From: Ceratopteris richardii
Lineage: Eukaryota > Streptophyta > Polypodiopsida > Polypodiales > Pteridaceae
Length of the DNA: 64,000 nt
Direction: 5' to 3'
Assembly (NCBI GenBank): GCA_020310875.1
Contig: CM035407.1
Location: forward strand, 220,680,496 to 220,744,495
Shown: piece by piece, positions 1-10,259 of the stretch
Layout of the letters: every line of letters begins with the position of its first letter
Numbering within the stretch: the first letter of the stretch is position 1
Program-made: the position numbers and the translations under genes
Notes under the pieces: model-generated
The model's database searches: none
What the model saw: the letters and a program-made list of their open reading frames with translations, nothing else
What the model was told of the DNA's origin: nothing

Positions 1-449
1 CAATTTGGAGAAAAGCACGTCGAAACACTCACTCATCAAACTCTGCAGAGGTCCTAAAAAATCGGGGGTAATGATTTATTTGCTAAAGTGATTGCTCTCT
101 GTATAGTGCATTATTTCAAGTGATTCCACTTGGAATCATTAGCTTACTAAGCTAATTAGATAACTCTAAAAGGAATTTTACCAATTCCTACTATACTAGT
201 AGCACTGAGCTTTACAAGCAGCAAGTGTATGATAAAAAATAGAAAGTTTTCATTGAGTCTTCTATTTGGAAGTAGTCTGTTTTGATTCAATCTTTCATAC
301 ATCATTTCCAAAGTACATAGGCACTTTTATGGTGTCATTGGAAAGCTAAGAGGACCCATATATCATCTTTGAAACACAAGGGGCTGGTAGGAAGCACGAT
401 TTGGTTGTACCTACTCATCACTTGAAGTGCCCATCCATCTTTCCCAATA
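1..449 (+). repeat. Copia-0 5' LTR, 3' portion (cut by window edge)
   Basis: The sequence resembles the second half of the complete Copia LTR at 16965-18035. Shared blocks include the stretch around cctaaaaaatcgggggta (51-69) and the final CCCAATA. It is followed one base later by a tRNA-iMet-type primer binding site and then a gag start, so this is the 3' end of a 5' LTR. The TGTTGG start and promoter lie left of the window. Confidence 0.8.
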
Positions 450-450
450 G

Positions 451-462
451 TGGTATCATAGC
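451..462 (+). other. Primer binding site of Copia-0
   Basis: TGGTATCATAGC directly follows the LTR end and matches the plant initiator-tRNA-Met type site TGGTATCAGAGC with one change (G to T). Confidence 0.75.
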
Positions 463-476
463 AAAACTAAGGTAAA

Positions 477-1740
477 ATGGGAGATGGTTTTCCTTCTTTC
501 ATTGATGAATTGGATAGGAACAACTATCAAGCATGGTCTTTGAGGATGAAGACATACTTGCAAGGAAGAAGCCTTTATTGATGCATCTCAAGAGATGAGG
601 AGATGCCCATATTCAGAAGCAAAGGACAACCTACAAGGTAAGAGCATGAAAGACTCAACACATGGTGTGCCAAGGATGCATTAGCAAGGTCCTACTTACT
701 TAACTCAATCTCTGATTTTCTTCTTCCACATATTAGGAATTGTAAGACATCCCAAGAGACTTGGGAAACATTGTCTTCTTATTTCTCGTCCAACACAAGG
801 GCCAGGAAGAATCAATTGTGGATTGAGTTCACCACTCTAAGATAGTAACCTAAGCAAGCTATCTCAAAGTATGTGACCAAAGTTAAAGATGTAGCAGATT
901 AGTTGGCAAGCATAGGAGAAGAAATTGAAGAGGAGAAGATTGTAAGGCAAGTAATCAATGGCATTAAACCTGATGACAAATGGGAGAGCTTCACAACTGC
1001 CATGGACTTGTACATGGACATGCAGATTCCAGATCTTACCACACTCATGGGGCAACTATTCACCCATGAAGCCAAGCTCAACAAGAATTGAGATTCATCA
1101 AGACGTAATAGCTCTTATTCCCTATACACTGATAAGAATAAGTCTAAAAAGAAAGGCAAGAACAAGAAGGTAGAAGATGAAGGAACTACCTCCCAAGCCA
1201 ACTATGCATGGAGAGGTAGATCATCAATAGGAAGGGGCAGAGGAGGTAAGCAAGGTAGGGGGAGACCTTATAACTCCTCACCATGCAATATTTATGGTTT
1301 ATCAAATCATACTCCAGATGAGTGTTTCAGGAACTTCAAGAATCAGAGAGGAAGAGGATATCAAAGAGGTGGATATACACAATCAAGAGGCAGATTCAAT
1401 CACCACCAAGAATACAACAACAACTACAATAACAACTACAATAGCAACTACCAAGGAGGATACAAATCTAGCAAGGATTACAACAACTACACAGAGGAGC
1501 AAGAAGATTCCTTCTTATTATGAATATGACTTCAAAACTAGGTATAAATGATGACCATCTCTTCTACATTGACTGAGGATGCTCAAATCATGTGGCAGGC
1601 AATGTAGCTATTCTCTCCGACCTTGAGGAACCAAAGGGTAAGCATCAGGGACAAACACGTGATGACACCAAGGGTAAGACCTCTGATGGGAACAAGAATC
1701 TGTTGAGTAGGGTTCTATATGTACCAACAATTACACGTCT
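477..1740 (+). pseudogene. Copia-0 gag-protease pseudogene, truncated
   Basis: The ATG at 477 opens a frame beginning MGDGFPSFID, the same start as the Copia-A gag at 18062. Recognisable in order are the UBN2-type gag (Retrotran_gag_2 family), a degraded CCHC knuckle near 1288-1325 and the protease motif near 1568. There the aspartate-serine pair of the active site reads D-stop (YID-stop-GCSNH). Stops and frameshifts occur throughout, the first at about codon 35. The copy ends abruptly near 1740 after codons for VPTIT, just before the integrase zinc domain, and passes into an unrelated repeat. It is a dead copy whose reverse transcriptase half is absent here. Confidence 0.85.
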
Positions 1741-2330
1741 CAAGAAATCTTTACACCAAACACCAATAAGTATCCATGGTAAGAAGGTTCATTGAAGACA
1801 ACAGTAACAAGGAAAAGCAGAGAAAAGTTATGAATTCACAAGGAATGACGTATTGGGTCTGTAAAACACATTTCTTTACTTGCTTTACGTCTCGTTATAC
1901 CCTTACACCAAAGTCTCATGTAGATTATCAAATCCAAAAGGAAACTAATAGCATTAAGGCTTGAAGCTATGGAGCAGGAGAAGAAAAGCAGCCATCGCTG
2001 AAACCATTGCTAAAACCAGGAGCACATTCACACTAAATAGCTCTCTCTGATGGAATGATATCATTTCACAGTGCACGAGGTAAGGAGCTAATAGAAGGTG
2101 AAGAAAAGTACACGAAGCCAGTTATAAAGTACAAATACAGTAACCGGTTCTTGTAGGAACCATATCAGAGATAAACCAACAAGGGATATGTGACAATATC
2201 TCCAGTTACCAAAATTTCAGCCCTAAGACTCTCGATCATTCAAATTTGCTCTGTAACAGGACTATTTGAATGAATTCCCTCTTCTCTGCTGAAGTTCTAA
2301 ACGCTCGAGTTAAATCTTTCTTGCCCATTT
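1733..2330 (+). repeat. Rep-X fragment (right part)
   Basis: Blocks here recur at 28093-28320, including the stretches around ggttcattgaagacaa, cagccatcgctgaaacc, gagcacattcacactaaa and gaagaaaagtacacgaag. A short frame at 1776-1964 contains SRYTLTPKS, similar to SRYSFTPKS on the minus strand at 57512-57742. No transposase or polymerase domain is visible, so the class of this repeat is unknown. Confidence 0.55.
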
Positions 2331-3539
2331 CATCATAGAAGCAATGGAAATTATAACAATGAAACCTGCCACATGTAAATGCTCATAAATTGGGAGAGCA
2401 AGCTCATCGAACTGAAAATGATTCGGGGAAGCGGGAGTGGCGATGGCGAGTATGAGCAAAGCAATTAGACACAGGTTGTAGGCATCGCTAGCAGGTGTTC
2501 TGGCACCGGGGGTCTCGATGATGCGGTGTCAGGCCCAAGTGTGATGCCTCAGGCTGGCCTGTCATGTGGTGTCTTGGGCCATCAGACGTCTGCCCAGGGC
2601 CGTCCAACGATTGCCAAGGTAGTTGTTCTGCGTTGTTTTGAGTTCTCTCGGTGTGAGGATAAGCAGTTGGGAGTACTCAATTTTGGGCAATGATTGTTTG
2701 CTTTTGAGCAATTGCTCATTTGTGGGGAGTTGTGGGTAGGCATTTGCTTTGCCTAGTTCAGTGGGAGCTTCGATCTGGGCGATCAGATGTTTAATTTAAA
2801 GCAATCACTCATGTGCTTGCAGTTGGATGATCCCTTGTAGCTATTGTGTTGCCGGGTTGTTGCTTTTGGATTTTGGTCTGGCCTTTTCGTTCAGCCTCTT
2901 GGCTTCTTGGTTTTTGCTTGCTTGTCCTCGATCTAGAGGACTGTTAATAATTTGTTTGTGTTGGCTTTCCTTTGTTGGGTAGTCTTAAGTTTTGTTTTGT
3001 TTAATAATCGTGCCCCTGCCGTTGGTCCCTTAGGTAATCACCTTGGTGCTTAAACCATCAATTTTGTGTTTTGGGCTATGGACTTATCGAGCTGGGGCTC
3101 TCCTAGGACTCCCTTGCGGTTTAGCCTTCTTGTGTGGCCCTTGTGGTGTCTTAGGATTAGGATGGGGCTCTCCTAGGCCTCCCTTGTGGTGGCTAGGACT
3201 ATCAATAAGGTGGCTTTGGGCCTTCAAAGTGAAGGTGAAGGACCCTAGATTTTGTGCTGTTGGTGGGTGCCCAAAGCAGCAAGTGTCTTTGCTTGGTGAG
3301 TGGTGGGTGGATTCCTTTGGGTGAACTCCTTTCGTGAGTTGCTTGGCCTAGGTTTAGCGTTTGCCTAAGAGTTTCTTCCTTTCCCTTCTCTCCTTTGACT
3401 TTCTCCTCTATTTCTCCCTCTCTCTTCCTCTCTCTCTCTTTCTCTCTCTTTTTCCTAGGTGTGACTATTTTTGTAGACAATGGGATGGCCATGAAGGCTT
3501 GAAATAACAAGAAAACGTCATGGACATAGTTGTTGTTCA
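2331..3539. other. Unrecognised stretch, no supported gene
   Basis: This 1.2 kb stretch is more GT-rich than its surroundings on the plus strand between about 2400 and 3370, with a polypyrimidine tract at 3378-3458. The plus-strand frame at 3043-3324 and the overlapping minus-strand frame at 3202-3540 are low-complexity and resemble no family I know. The stretch is bounded on the right by a Copia LTR. It could be degraded retroelement leader or captured DNA. Confidence 0.4.
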
Positions 3540-4543
3540 TGTTGGTGCAATTACACCAAGCCTAAATGCTTGGTCACTTATCCAAAAGTTCATATGTTCA
3601 CTCATGTATTAGCACATGAATAATCTCTTGTAAAAGATTGACTTTTACTCCTTGTAAAAGTGCATATGTGGAATCAGGTCCAATTGCCAGTTCTTAGGAG
3701 AATCATTCCATGAATTATTTGGTTAGGATTTATGGAAAATCAAGTCCTAAAACTTTGGAACACTTTTAGGTAAAGATTCGAATTCAAACTTGAGTTACAT
3801 GGCAGATATTTCAGAGGAATTTGTGTGGAATATTGAGCTCATATTATAGTTCTTTTATTTCCCTCACATTGTGCAATCATTCATTGCCAATGTCAATTTA
3901 ATTTATGTGCATTAATACATATAATCTTTCCATGTCTCATCTCTTCTACTTTGTCATATACTACTCAGAATAGTGAGCTTCTCTGATCTAATTCTCAGCA
4001 TGTACTTGATCCTTTTCCATGATTTATGTTGGTATAGGTTCATTAGATACTCTATTTGTATGCTACAAAGTTTCATGTCCATTGCCTCATGCATTCTCGA
4101 GATATGTTCAAAACATTTCTCTTTGGTCTGCATACTATTAACTCCCTAAAATGTCGAGATGCATCTCAGTTTTGCTAAGTATTATTCTCTAAACATAGTT
4201 GATCATTTTAAGTGAAATATCTTGTAAACGTTAGCCATCTTAGTCAATTAGATATTCCCATAAGGATTTTGTGCAATTGTTACTAGGAAAGGAGTACTAT
4301 TCATTTTCCTAAGCAAGTGTGGTGACCAAAATAGCAAGTTTTTGGCTCAAACTGAAACTCCAAGTTATCTGTTTTGATCCAATGATTTGGGGATCATCTT
4401 CCAAAGTACCTTGGTGATTATTTGTGCTTCGTGGAAAGCTCAAGAGGTCTACTTTACACTTCTCAACTCATTTTTGGATGGTGTGAAGTAGGAATTTGCA
4501 GCACCATCTCATCGTTGGAAGGTGTCCACCATCTCCTCCAACA
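3540..4543 (+). repeat. Copia-B 5' LTR (1004 bp, promoter region deleted)
   Basis: It begins TGTTGGTGCAA and ends CTCCAACA, giving the TGTTGG/CCAACA terminal inverted repeat typical of this family, and is followed by a primer binding site. The first 660 bp align with the 3' LTR at 25641-26357. Relative to that copy, about 60 bp are missing near 3800, exactly where the 3' LTR carries TATAAAAG (25914-25921). The 5' promoter is therefore probably dead. Confidence 0.85.
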
Positions 4544-4544
4544 T

Positions 4545-4556
4545 TGGTATTAGAGC
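4545..4556 (+). other. Primer binding site of Copia-B
   Basis: TGGTATTAGAGC lies one base after the LTR end and is the initiator-tRNA-Met type site with one change. Confidence 0.8.
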
Positions 4557-4576
4557 AACATCAAGGTAAAACAGGA

Positions 4577-5830
4577 AATGGATCTCCATACTCATTGAAA
4601 AATTGGACATGGGAACTTATCCAACTTGGTTCGTAAGGATGAAGGCTTACCTCCAAGGAAGAAGCTTGTATAGATACATATCTAGAGATGAAGAAATGCC
4701 AACCTTTAGAGGCAAAAACCAACCTACAAGAGAGGAGCAAGAGAGACTAGCTGCATGGTGTGCAAAGGATGCTCTAGCTAGGAATTACATACTCATTCAA
4801 TATCTGATTTTTTGTTACCTCATATTAGAAATTACAAGATTTCCCAAGAGACTTGAGAAGTACTATCTTTTCATACTTCTCATCAAATACAACGGCCAGA
4901 AAGAACCGGCTTTGGATGGAGTTCACAACATTGAAGAAGCAACCAAAGCAAAGTGTAGCGGACTATGTGACCAAGATGAAGGATGTAGCTAATCAAGTTG
5001 GGCATATTGGAGAAGAAGTAGAAGAGGAGCATATAGTAAGGCAGATTATAAATGGTATGGAGACTAATGACAAATGGGAGTCTTTTACCACAACAATGGA
5101 GCTATATATAGACATGCAGATACCTGACCTCAACACATTGATGGGGCAACTCTTCACACATGACACAAAGCTCAACAAGAATGGAGATACTTCTAGAGGT
5201 AATCAATCTTTTGCCCTCTACACAGATAAAAATAAGAGTAAAGATAAAGGCAAAGGTAAGAAGAATGAAGAAGATGCAAGTACCTCTCAAGTGAATTTTA
5301 CAAGTAGAGGAAGAGGTACTAGAGGAAGGTGAAGAGGAGGAAAGCAAGGAAAGGGGAGACCATACAATTCTTCACTTTCCAACATTTCTGGCTTGACCAA
5401 TCATACCAGAGATGAATGTTAGGAACACAAAGAATCAGAGAGGAAGATGCTTCCACAGAGGAGGCTATGGACAATCAAGAGACAAGTTGAATAATGGAGG
5501 AAACAACTACCATCACAATTACAACCAAGGCTACAAAAACAAGTATCAAGAGGCTTCAGAGGAAGGAGAGAATACAACAACTAAATAGGTGATCAGAGGA
5601 TTCCCTATTACTCATGAATATGATAGCCAAGCAAGCTAAAGATGATGAATACCTACTCTTTATTGATTTCGGTTGTTCCAATCATGTAGGAGGAAATGTA
5701 GCATTATTATGTGACCTTGAAGAACCCAAAGGAAAGCATGAAGTTCAGACAAGTGATGAAACTAGGCACTCTATAAAGAAGATTGGAAATGTTAAAGCAT
5801 CTTTTGGGAACATGAATCTTCTAAGGAGGG
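4577..5830 (+). pseudogene. Copia-B gag-protease part, interrupted by gypsy insertion
   Basis: Frames covering 4603-4992 and 4853-5332 are homologous to the Copia-A gag (for example QPKQSVADYVTKMKDVANQ and DKWESFTT) but are shifted against each other. The CCHC knuckle near 5368-5440 has lost cysteines. At 5614-5835 the protease motif is changed: D-S-G reads D-F-G (LFIDFGCSNHVGGN). The reading stops at codons for LLRRV, where the minus-strand gypsy element is inserted. The same polyprotein resumes at 22760 with LYVPTITKNL. The original start codon is not conserved. It is non-functional. Confidence 0.85.
5826..5830. repeat. Target-site duplication GAGGG, left copy
   Basis: GAGGG directly precedes the TGTAGC terminus of the gypsy LTR and is repeated at 22760-22764 directly after the other terminus CCAACA. 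The interrupted Copia-B frame is continuous across the site once one copy is discounted. Confidence 0.9.
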
Positions 5831-5936
5831 TGTAGCTCAGTGATGAGTAGCACCTCCTTTAATGTCAATCCGAGAAGACATGAGGACGGTATGAAGACCT
5901 CGAACAAGTGATGGCACAAGTGCGTGAGTGAATTTT
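5831..5936 (-). repeat. Truncated 3' LTR of the gypsy element
   Basis: The first roughly 105 bp match 22055-22159 with about five differences, then similarity stops. About 600 bp of the LTR, including its U3 start, are absent. The deletion reaches into the 3' untranslated region. Nothing else is recognised from 5937 to 6089. Confidence 0.85.
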
Positions 5937-6089
5937 TGTCCCCGTTACAACATTAACATGAGGTTAGTGAGAGGTTAGTAGGCCACTAAGTGCTCGGTGA
6001 TCGTGTGTGTAGTTAGTGACTGGATAGTCCTAGGAGCTAAATGGAAAGATGTAGTGTAAGAATGATGCAGTTAGTAGGTGGAGGTGAAT

Positions 6090-6740
6090 TTACAGATGGG
6101 GGTCGGGGGGTTTATTACAAGCTTTGGATAGCCAAACACAGTGGATGGCTTTCGCTTTTTGTTCGATGGAGACTCTCGAGGGCTTTGTGAGAGTGTCTGC
6201 TTGGAAATGAGGCTTTTTAGGGACCCATTTACAAGTGATTCTACTCGTGCTCATGGGTGAATATGTGTTCGTGCGTGATGTATAAGAACGGGTATCAGAT
6301 GTTCGAGTGAGTGAACCATGTTGTACACGGTGTGGTCTCTGTGTAGCTATTTGAGCCCGCAAGCAAGCCTTAGGCACCCAAATTTGTCTTAATTGTGGGC
6401 TAGCCTTCATCGACTTCTTGGGTACCCAGATAGACTTCACTTTCACAGGAGAATGTTTGGAAGACTTCTTATTAGTGTCCTGCTGTTGATCACTAATAGG
6501 AAGTTGAGCCGATTGTTGTGGCTTGATCACAATAGGATGCTCGCCTTTCCGCACCCACACTTGTTTTGATGGTTGAGACACCGTGCTTTGTATTTTCTTT
6601 TGGCTGCGAGCATAAGTCCTCTGCTTCCTCTGCGTTTGATCTACCTTTGTTTGCTGCGTCCCTATGGTTGTTGGAAAAAAAGGGAGTTCCGTCACATCCT
6701 TGACTTCTTTGTTGAGATAATCATCCCTCTGCATCACATA
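6090..6740 (-). pseudogene. WVPK-repeat C-terminal tail of the gypsy extra domain
   Basis: An open stretch of about 215 codons, basic and low in hydrophobics, contains five spaced copies of a W-V/L-x-K motif: KQVWVRKGE, KSIWVPKKS, RQIWVPKAC, CKWVPKKPH and HCVWLSKAC. Similar short WVPK motifs occur in some plant Copia gag proteins near the zinc knuckle; here they lie downstream of integrase in a gypsy element. The frame is the same as that of the protease-like domain at 6855-7322, separated by two stop codons, so the two were probably one tail. The function is unknown; nucleic-acid binding would fit the charge. The downstream boundary is a stop near 6090. Confidence 0.55.
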
Positions 6741-6854
6741 GTTTCAGACAAGAATAACATGATCATCTTCATGTGTACCCCTGGAAGGACCAGGAGTGTG
6801 TGCCTTTCCTAGTTCCTTGAGTGCTCCATTGTCTAACTCAACTGTAATTCGACT

Positions 6855-7322
6855 CTAATTTACCCATACTTGATTAAGTCCACTTCTTAGGTTTAGGTTG
6901 ACTGCATGATCATAGATCCAGTCTTGACCCAAGACAAGGGGTTCAGTGAGATCCTCATCTTGACACACTAGTACTTTAACTGTCAGTAAGACATCTTGAA
7001 TATAGAGGGGAAGTTCCACCTCGCCCATGCAAGGGGTCTCCACGCCTCCCAATCCTATGAGATATGCTTCAATGGGATTGATACTTAAGTTCAGCTTTTG
7101 ACAGTAAGAAAATTTAACCGCACTAGTGGTTGCACCTGAGTCAATCAATGCCCTTACAGTCCTTGCACTCTTTCCTTGTCCTATCTCTAAGGTTACAAAA
7201 GGACGTCGATCAATTATTCTATGAGAGCTAATGCCTGAAACTTCACACGTAGCCATATGATATCCTGGGTGTGCATAATCATCTGTCCTAGGCTGATCTC
7301 TACCCTGTCTTCTCAACTTCAT
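6855..7322 (-). pseudogene. Second aspartic-protease domain downstream of integrase
   Basis: The 155-codon frame has a clear retropepsin signature: ALIDSGATTSAV near residues 58-69 (catalytic D-S-G), a glycine-rich flap region GLGGVE, and VLGQDWI near residue 131, the ILG-x-D type closing motif. It is in the same frame as the integrase C-terminus, separated by one TGA (7326-7328). In the related copy at the right window edge the equivalent TGA position is a sense codon, so the ancestral protein was probably integrase continued into this domain. Retroviral proteases normally lie before reverse transcriptase. The alternative is capture of the protease of another element by recombination. The active site is intact, unlike the canonical protease of this same element. 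Confidence 0.8.
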
Positions 7323-7325
7323 TCT

Positions 7326-7955
7326 TCAAATGCGTTCCAAAGCTTCTACCTGTGCTTCTTCTCGAATTTGTTTTTCTTCTTCCTTGTGTTTCTTGGCAAT
7401 GTTGAGTCTATTTAGCATCTCTTCAATCAGGGGTTCTTGATATAACTTGACTCTGCATCCGCTTATGTAATTAGGGAGAATATTGCCTTCTAAAGTGGCT
7501 AGTTGTACTACTCCACTAGTTGAAATCCTATTGATGATCATAGGTCCATAACCACGCTTTTCTAGCTTTCTCCCATGTTGTTTCAGGGTATACACCAAAA
7601 CTAAGTCTCCGGCCTTCAAGCCTTTATCCTTAACATGGGCATCAAAGTACGCCTTCTGTCATTTCTTAGCTGCAAATATCCCTGCGGCAGCCCTCAGTCT
7701 TGTTTCTCCTAATCGCTCAAGGTCAAAGATTCTAGAGGAGAGCTCATGGCCTGTCCAATCATGCTCTTGTGCTACTTTCAATGTAGGTATCAAGAAGTCC
7801 AATGGTAGCACTGCATTTTGGCCGAACACCATCTGAAAGGGTGTGGCTTGGAGTACCGTTTTATAGGCAACTCTGTATGCCCAAATAGCATGGTGTAACT
7901 GTTTGTCCCAATCAGAGCGTTTATTATTCACTAATTTTGTCAATACATTGCACAT
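7326..7955 (-). pseudogene. Gypsy integrase C-terminal part
   Basis: Two frames (7955-7659 and 7619-7326), divided by a stop in the stretch reading A-K-K then stop, encode the helical region after the integrase core (NKRSDWDKQLHHAIWAYR, then VLPLDFLIPTL) and a GPY/F-like module (KRGYGPMIINRISTSG and later NYISGCRVKLY). This module normally follows the DDE core in Ty3/gypsy integrases. The first frame overlaps the preceding one at a frameshift near 7945. The domain helps integrase multimerise and choose targets; here it is broken. Confidence 0.85.
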
Positions 7956-9790
7956 AATCTTATTTGTGCTTTCCGCTTGCCCATTAGCTTGTGGATGATA
8001 GGGGCAGACTTCTTGTGTATCACCAAGAACTCTTGCAGGAGGTTTTCAATAACTTCATTCAAGAAGTGAGTGCCTCTATCACTAACTAGCTCTATAGGTA
8101 GCCTGTATCTAGTGAACACATCCTCAAATAAGAACTTAGCTGTGGTTTGAGCATCGTTTTTCATGCTGGCTTTTACCTCTACCCACTTGGTTAGATAGTC
8201 TGTGGCCACAATAATGTATTCAGCATGTGAACCCTTAGCTGGGGGGTTAATAGGACCTACAAAGTCTATTCCCCACTTAGAGAGTGCACGTCCACCCATC
8301 ATAGGTTTTAGAGGCATCTCATCCTTGCGTATAGGATACTGAGTTCGCTGATAGACATCACACCTCTTCACATAGGTATGTGCATCCATGTGAAGGGTGG
8401 GCCACCAAAATCCTGCAAACAGTATTGCCTTGATCACCCGATCTGGACCAAAATGTCCTCCTGCTACACCTTGGTGAGCAGTTTCCAAGATCTTGAGATA
8501 TTCACTCTCATGGACATATAATCTCAGGTAACCATCTTTACCATGCTTGTATAAATTATCACCAATAAGTGAGTAGTCTAGGGCTTCTTGTTCTAAACTT
8601 CTTTGCCTTGTCAGGGTCATATCTTGAGGGAATGTTTTTGTCCTCAAGAAGGCTACTAGTGGTTCACTCCAATCTGGCATTATGGACACTTGATAGAGAG
8701 TGGCATGCTCCACAGGTGGTTTAGTGCAACAGATCGGGTATTCCTTGCACAATTTATGGACATCAGCTTCCATAGTCGGCCAATGCACTCCGATTCTCCT
8801 TAGTGTCTGTAGGGTTCGTTGCTTTGAGTAGTGTTGCTCTAATGCACCTACATGTGCTAATTGCAACCATTTTGCATACTCATCCTCTTCCACACAACAA
8901 GCTAGGATCCCTTGATCTGTATGCTTGTACATACTTCCTGCCATGATCTGGTATTTTTGGGCTTTTACTATCTCCCTATCTTGTGTGTTTATTACTGGGT
9001 GGTTAGGCCTGTATGTCAACACTGGGACTAATGGTTTAGCCCACTGAGGTACCACTTCCAAATTAAACAAGTAAGCATCAGGGAGATCATCTGATACTCC
9101 TTGCGGAGCTTCTCCAGATGTGAGCCTAGAAAGATGGTCAGCTCTCAAATGAGTCTTACCTTTCCTTACCACTACCTCAAAGTCATACTCCATTAGTAAG
9201 AGAAACCATCTTACCAACCTACCTGTATTGCATGGCTTGTTCACTAAGTACAACAATGCTTGATGATCAGTAAAAAATTTAAACTTGTTTGCAAGCAAAT
9301 AGTGTCTAAACTTTTTAACTGCATATACCATGCCTAATCCTTCTCGTTCAATGGTGGTATAGTTTCCTTCAGCTACATTCAACTGTCTTCTAGCATAGGC
9401 AATTAGAAGATCCATATTACCTTCACCAGTAGGTTGTGCGAGTACACATCCAATAGCATGATTGGATGCATCTTCATGAACATGAAAGGGCTTATTCCAA
9501 TCTGGTGTGGTCAAGATTGGTGCTGAACACAATCTTCTTTTGAGCTCGTCGAAAGAGTTTTCACATTCATCAGTCCACTCAAAGTTAGTCAAAAGTCCGT
9601 ACAGAGGCTTGGCAATGATGGCGTACATGTGTATAAAGTGTCGGTAATAACCACAATGCCCCATGAAAGCTTGTACTTCCTTGACATTCATTGGCCTAGG
9701 TAGTTCTGCGATGGCTCTTACTTTCTCTTCATCAGTGGATATGCCGTTCTTTGACACTATGTGTCCTAGAATCTTGCCTTGTGTGACCAT
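7940..9790 (-). pseudogene. Gypsy pol: RNase H, two zinc-binding modules, integrase core
   Basis: A 616-codon open frame. It starts in the last part of reverse transcriptase (GHIVSKNGISTDEEKVRAI), then RNase H (FHVHEDASNHAIG near residue 102, EREGLGMVYAVKKFRHYL, FTDHQALLYL). From about residue 280 come two copies of an H-H-C-C module, the first ending CKEYPICC and the second ending CDVYQR, where the last cysteine is replaced. The integrase core follows with D in WGIDFVGP and D in VSDRGTHF. A frameshift just after KKSAP removes the catalytic glutamate from this frame; it reappears in the next frame as part of QAEST. The long open frame shows limited decay. Confidence 0.9.
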
Positions 9791-10259
9791 GAAAACACTT
9801 TTCCGGGTTCAGGTAGACTTGATATTCTCTACATTTGTCAAAGACTTGTCTGAGTTCAGGTATATGTGTCTGTCTAATGTTGGAATGAGCATAGAGGTCA
9901 TCAACATAGACTTCCAAATTCTTCCTCAAGAACTCTTTAAACATGTGGCACATCAATCTTTGGAAGGTTGCAGGAACATTGGTAAGCCCGATTGGCATTA
10001 CCCGAAAAGCAAATATGCCCCACTTTGTGGCAAAAGCCGTTTTATGTTGATCTTCTGGAGCAATGGCTACCTGATTGTAGCCAGAGAACCCATCAAGGAA
10101 GTTGTACACTTCCTTACCTGCTACTCTCTCTAGTAGATGTTCAGTGATAGGAAGCGGATAATTATCTCGAATGGTGGCTGCATTAACCTTCCTCAGGTTA
10201 ATGCACACACGTAACTTTCCATTCTTTTTGTGGGCACTACTACAATAGGGGATACCCAC
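9732..10259 (-). pseudogene. Gypsy reverse transcriptase core
   Basis: The frame contains KLRVCINLRKVNAATI, FLDGFSGYNQVAIAPED, FATKWGIFAFRVMPIGLTN and the catalytic YVDD (EVYVDDLYAH, near 9900). These are the standard RVT_1 blocks of a Ty3/gypsy enzyme copying element RNA into DNA in cytoplasmic particles. It overlaps the upstream frame (ending at 10193) and the downstream frame (starting at 9790), so one frameshift lies on each side. The catalytic aspartates are retained. Confidence 0.92.

Noticed and set aside
2331-3540. Host gene on either strand (frames at 3043-3324 plus, 3202-3540 minus)
   Set aside because: Frames overlap each other on opposite strands, have low-complexity composition and no recognisable domain.
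9663-10133. Plus-strand frame of 156 codons
   Set aside because: Antisense to the gypsy reverse transcriptase, whose catalytic motifs are on the minus strand.
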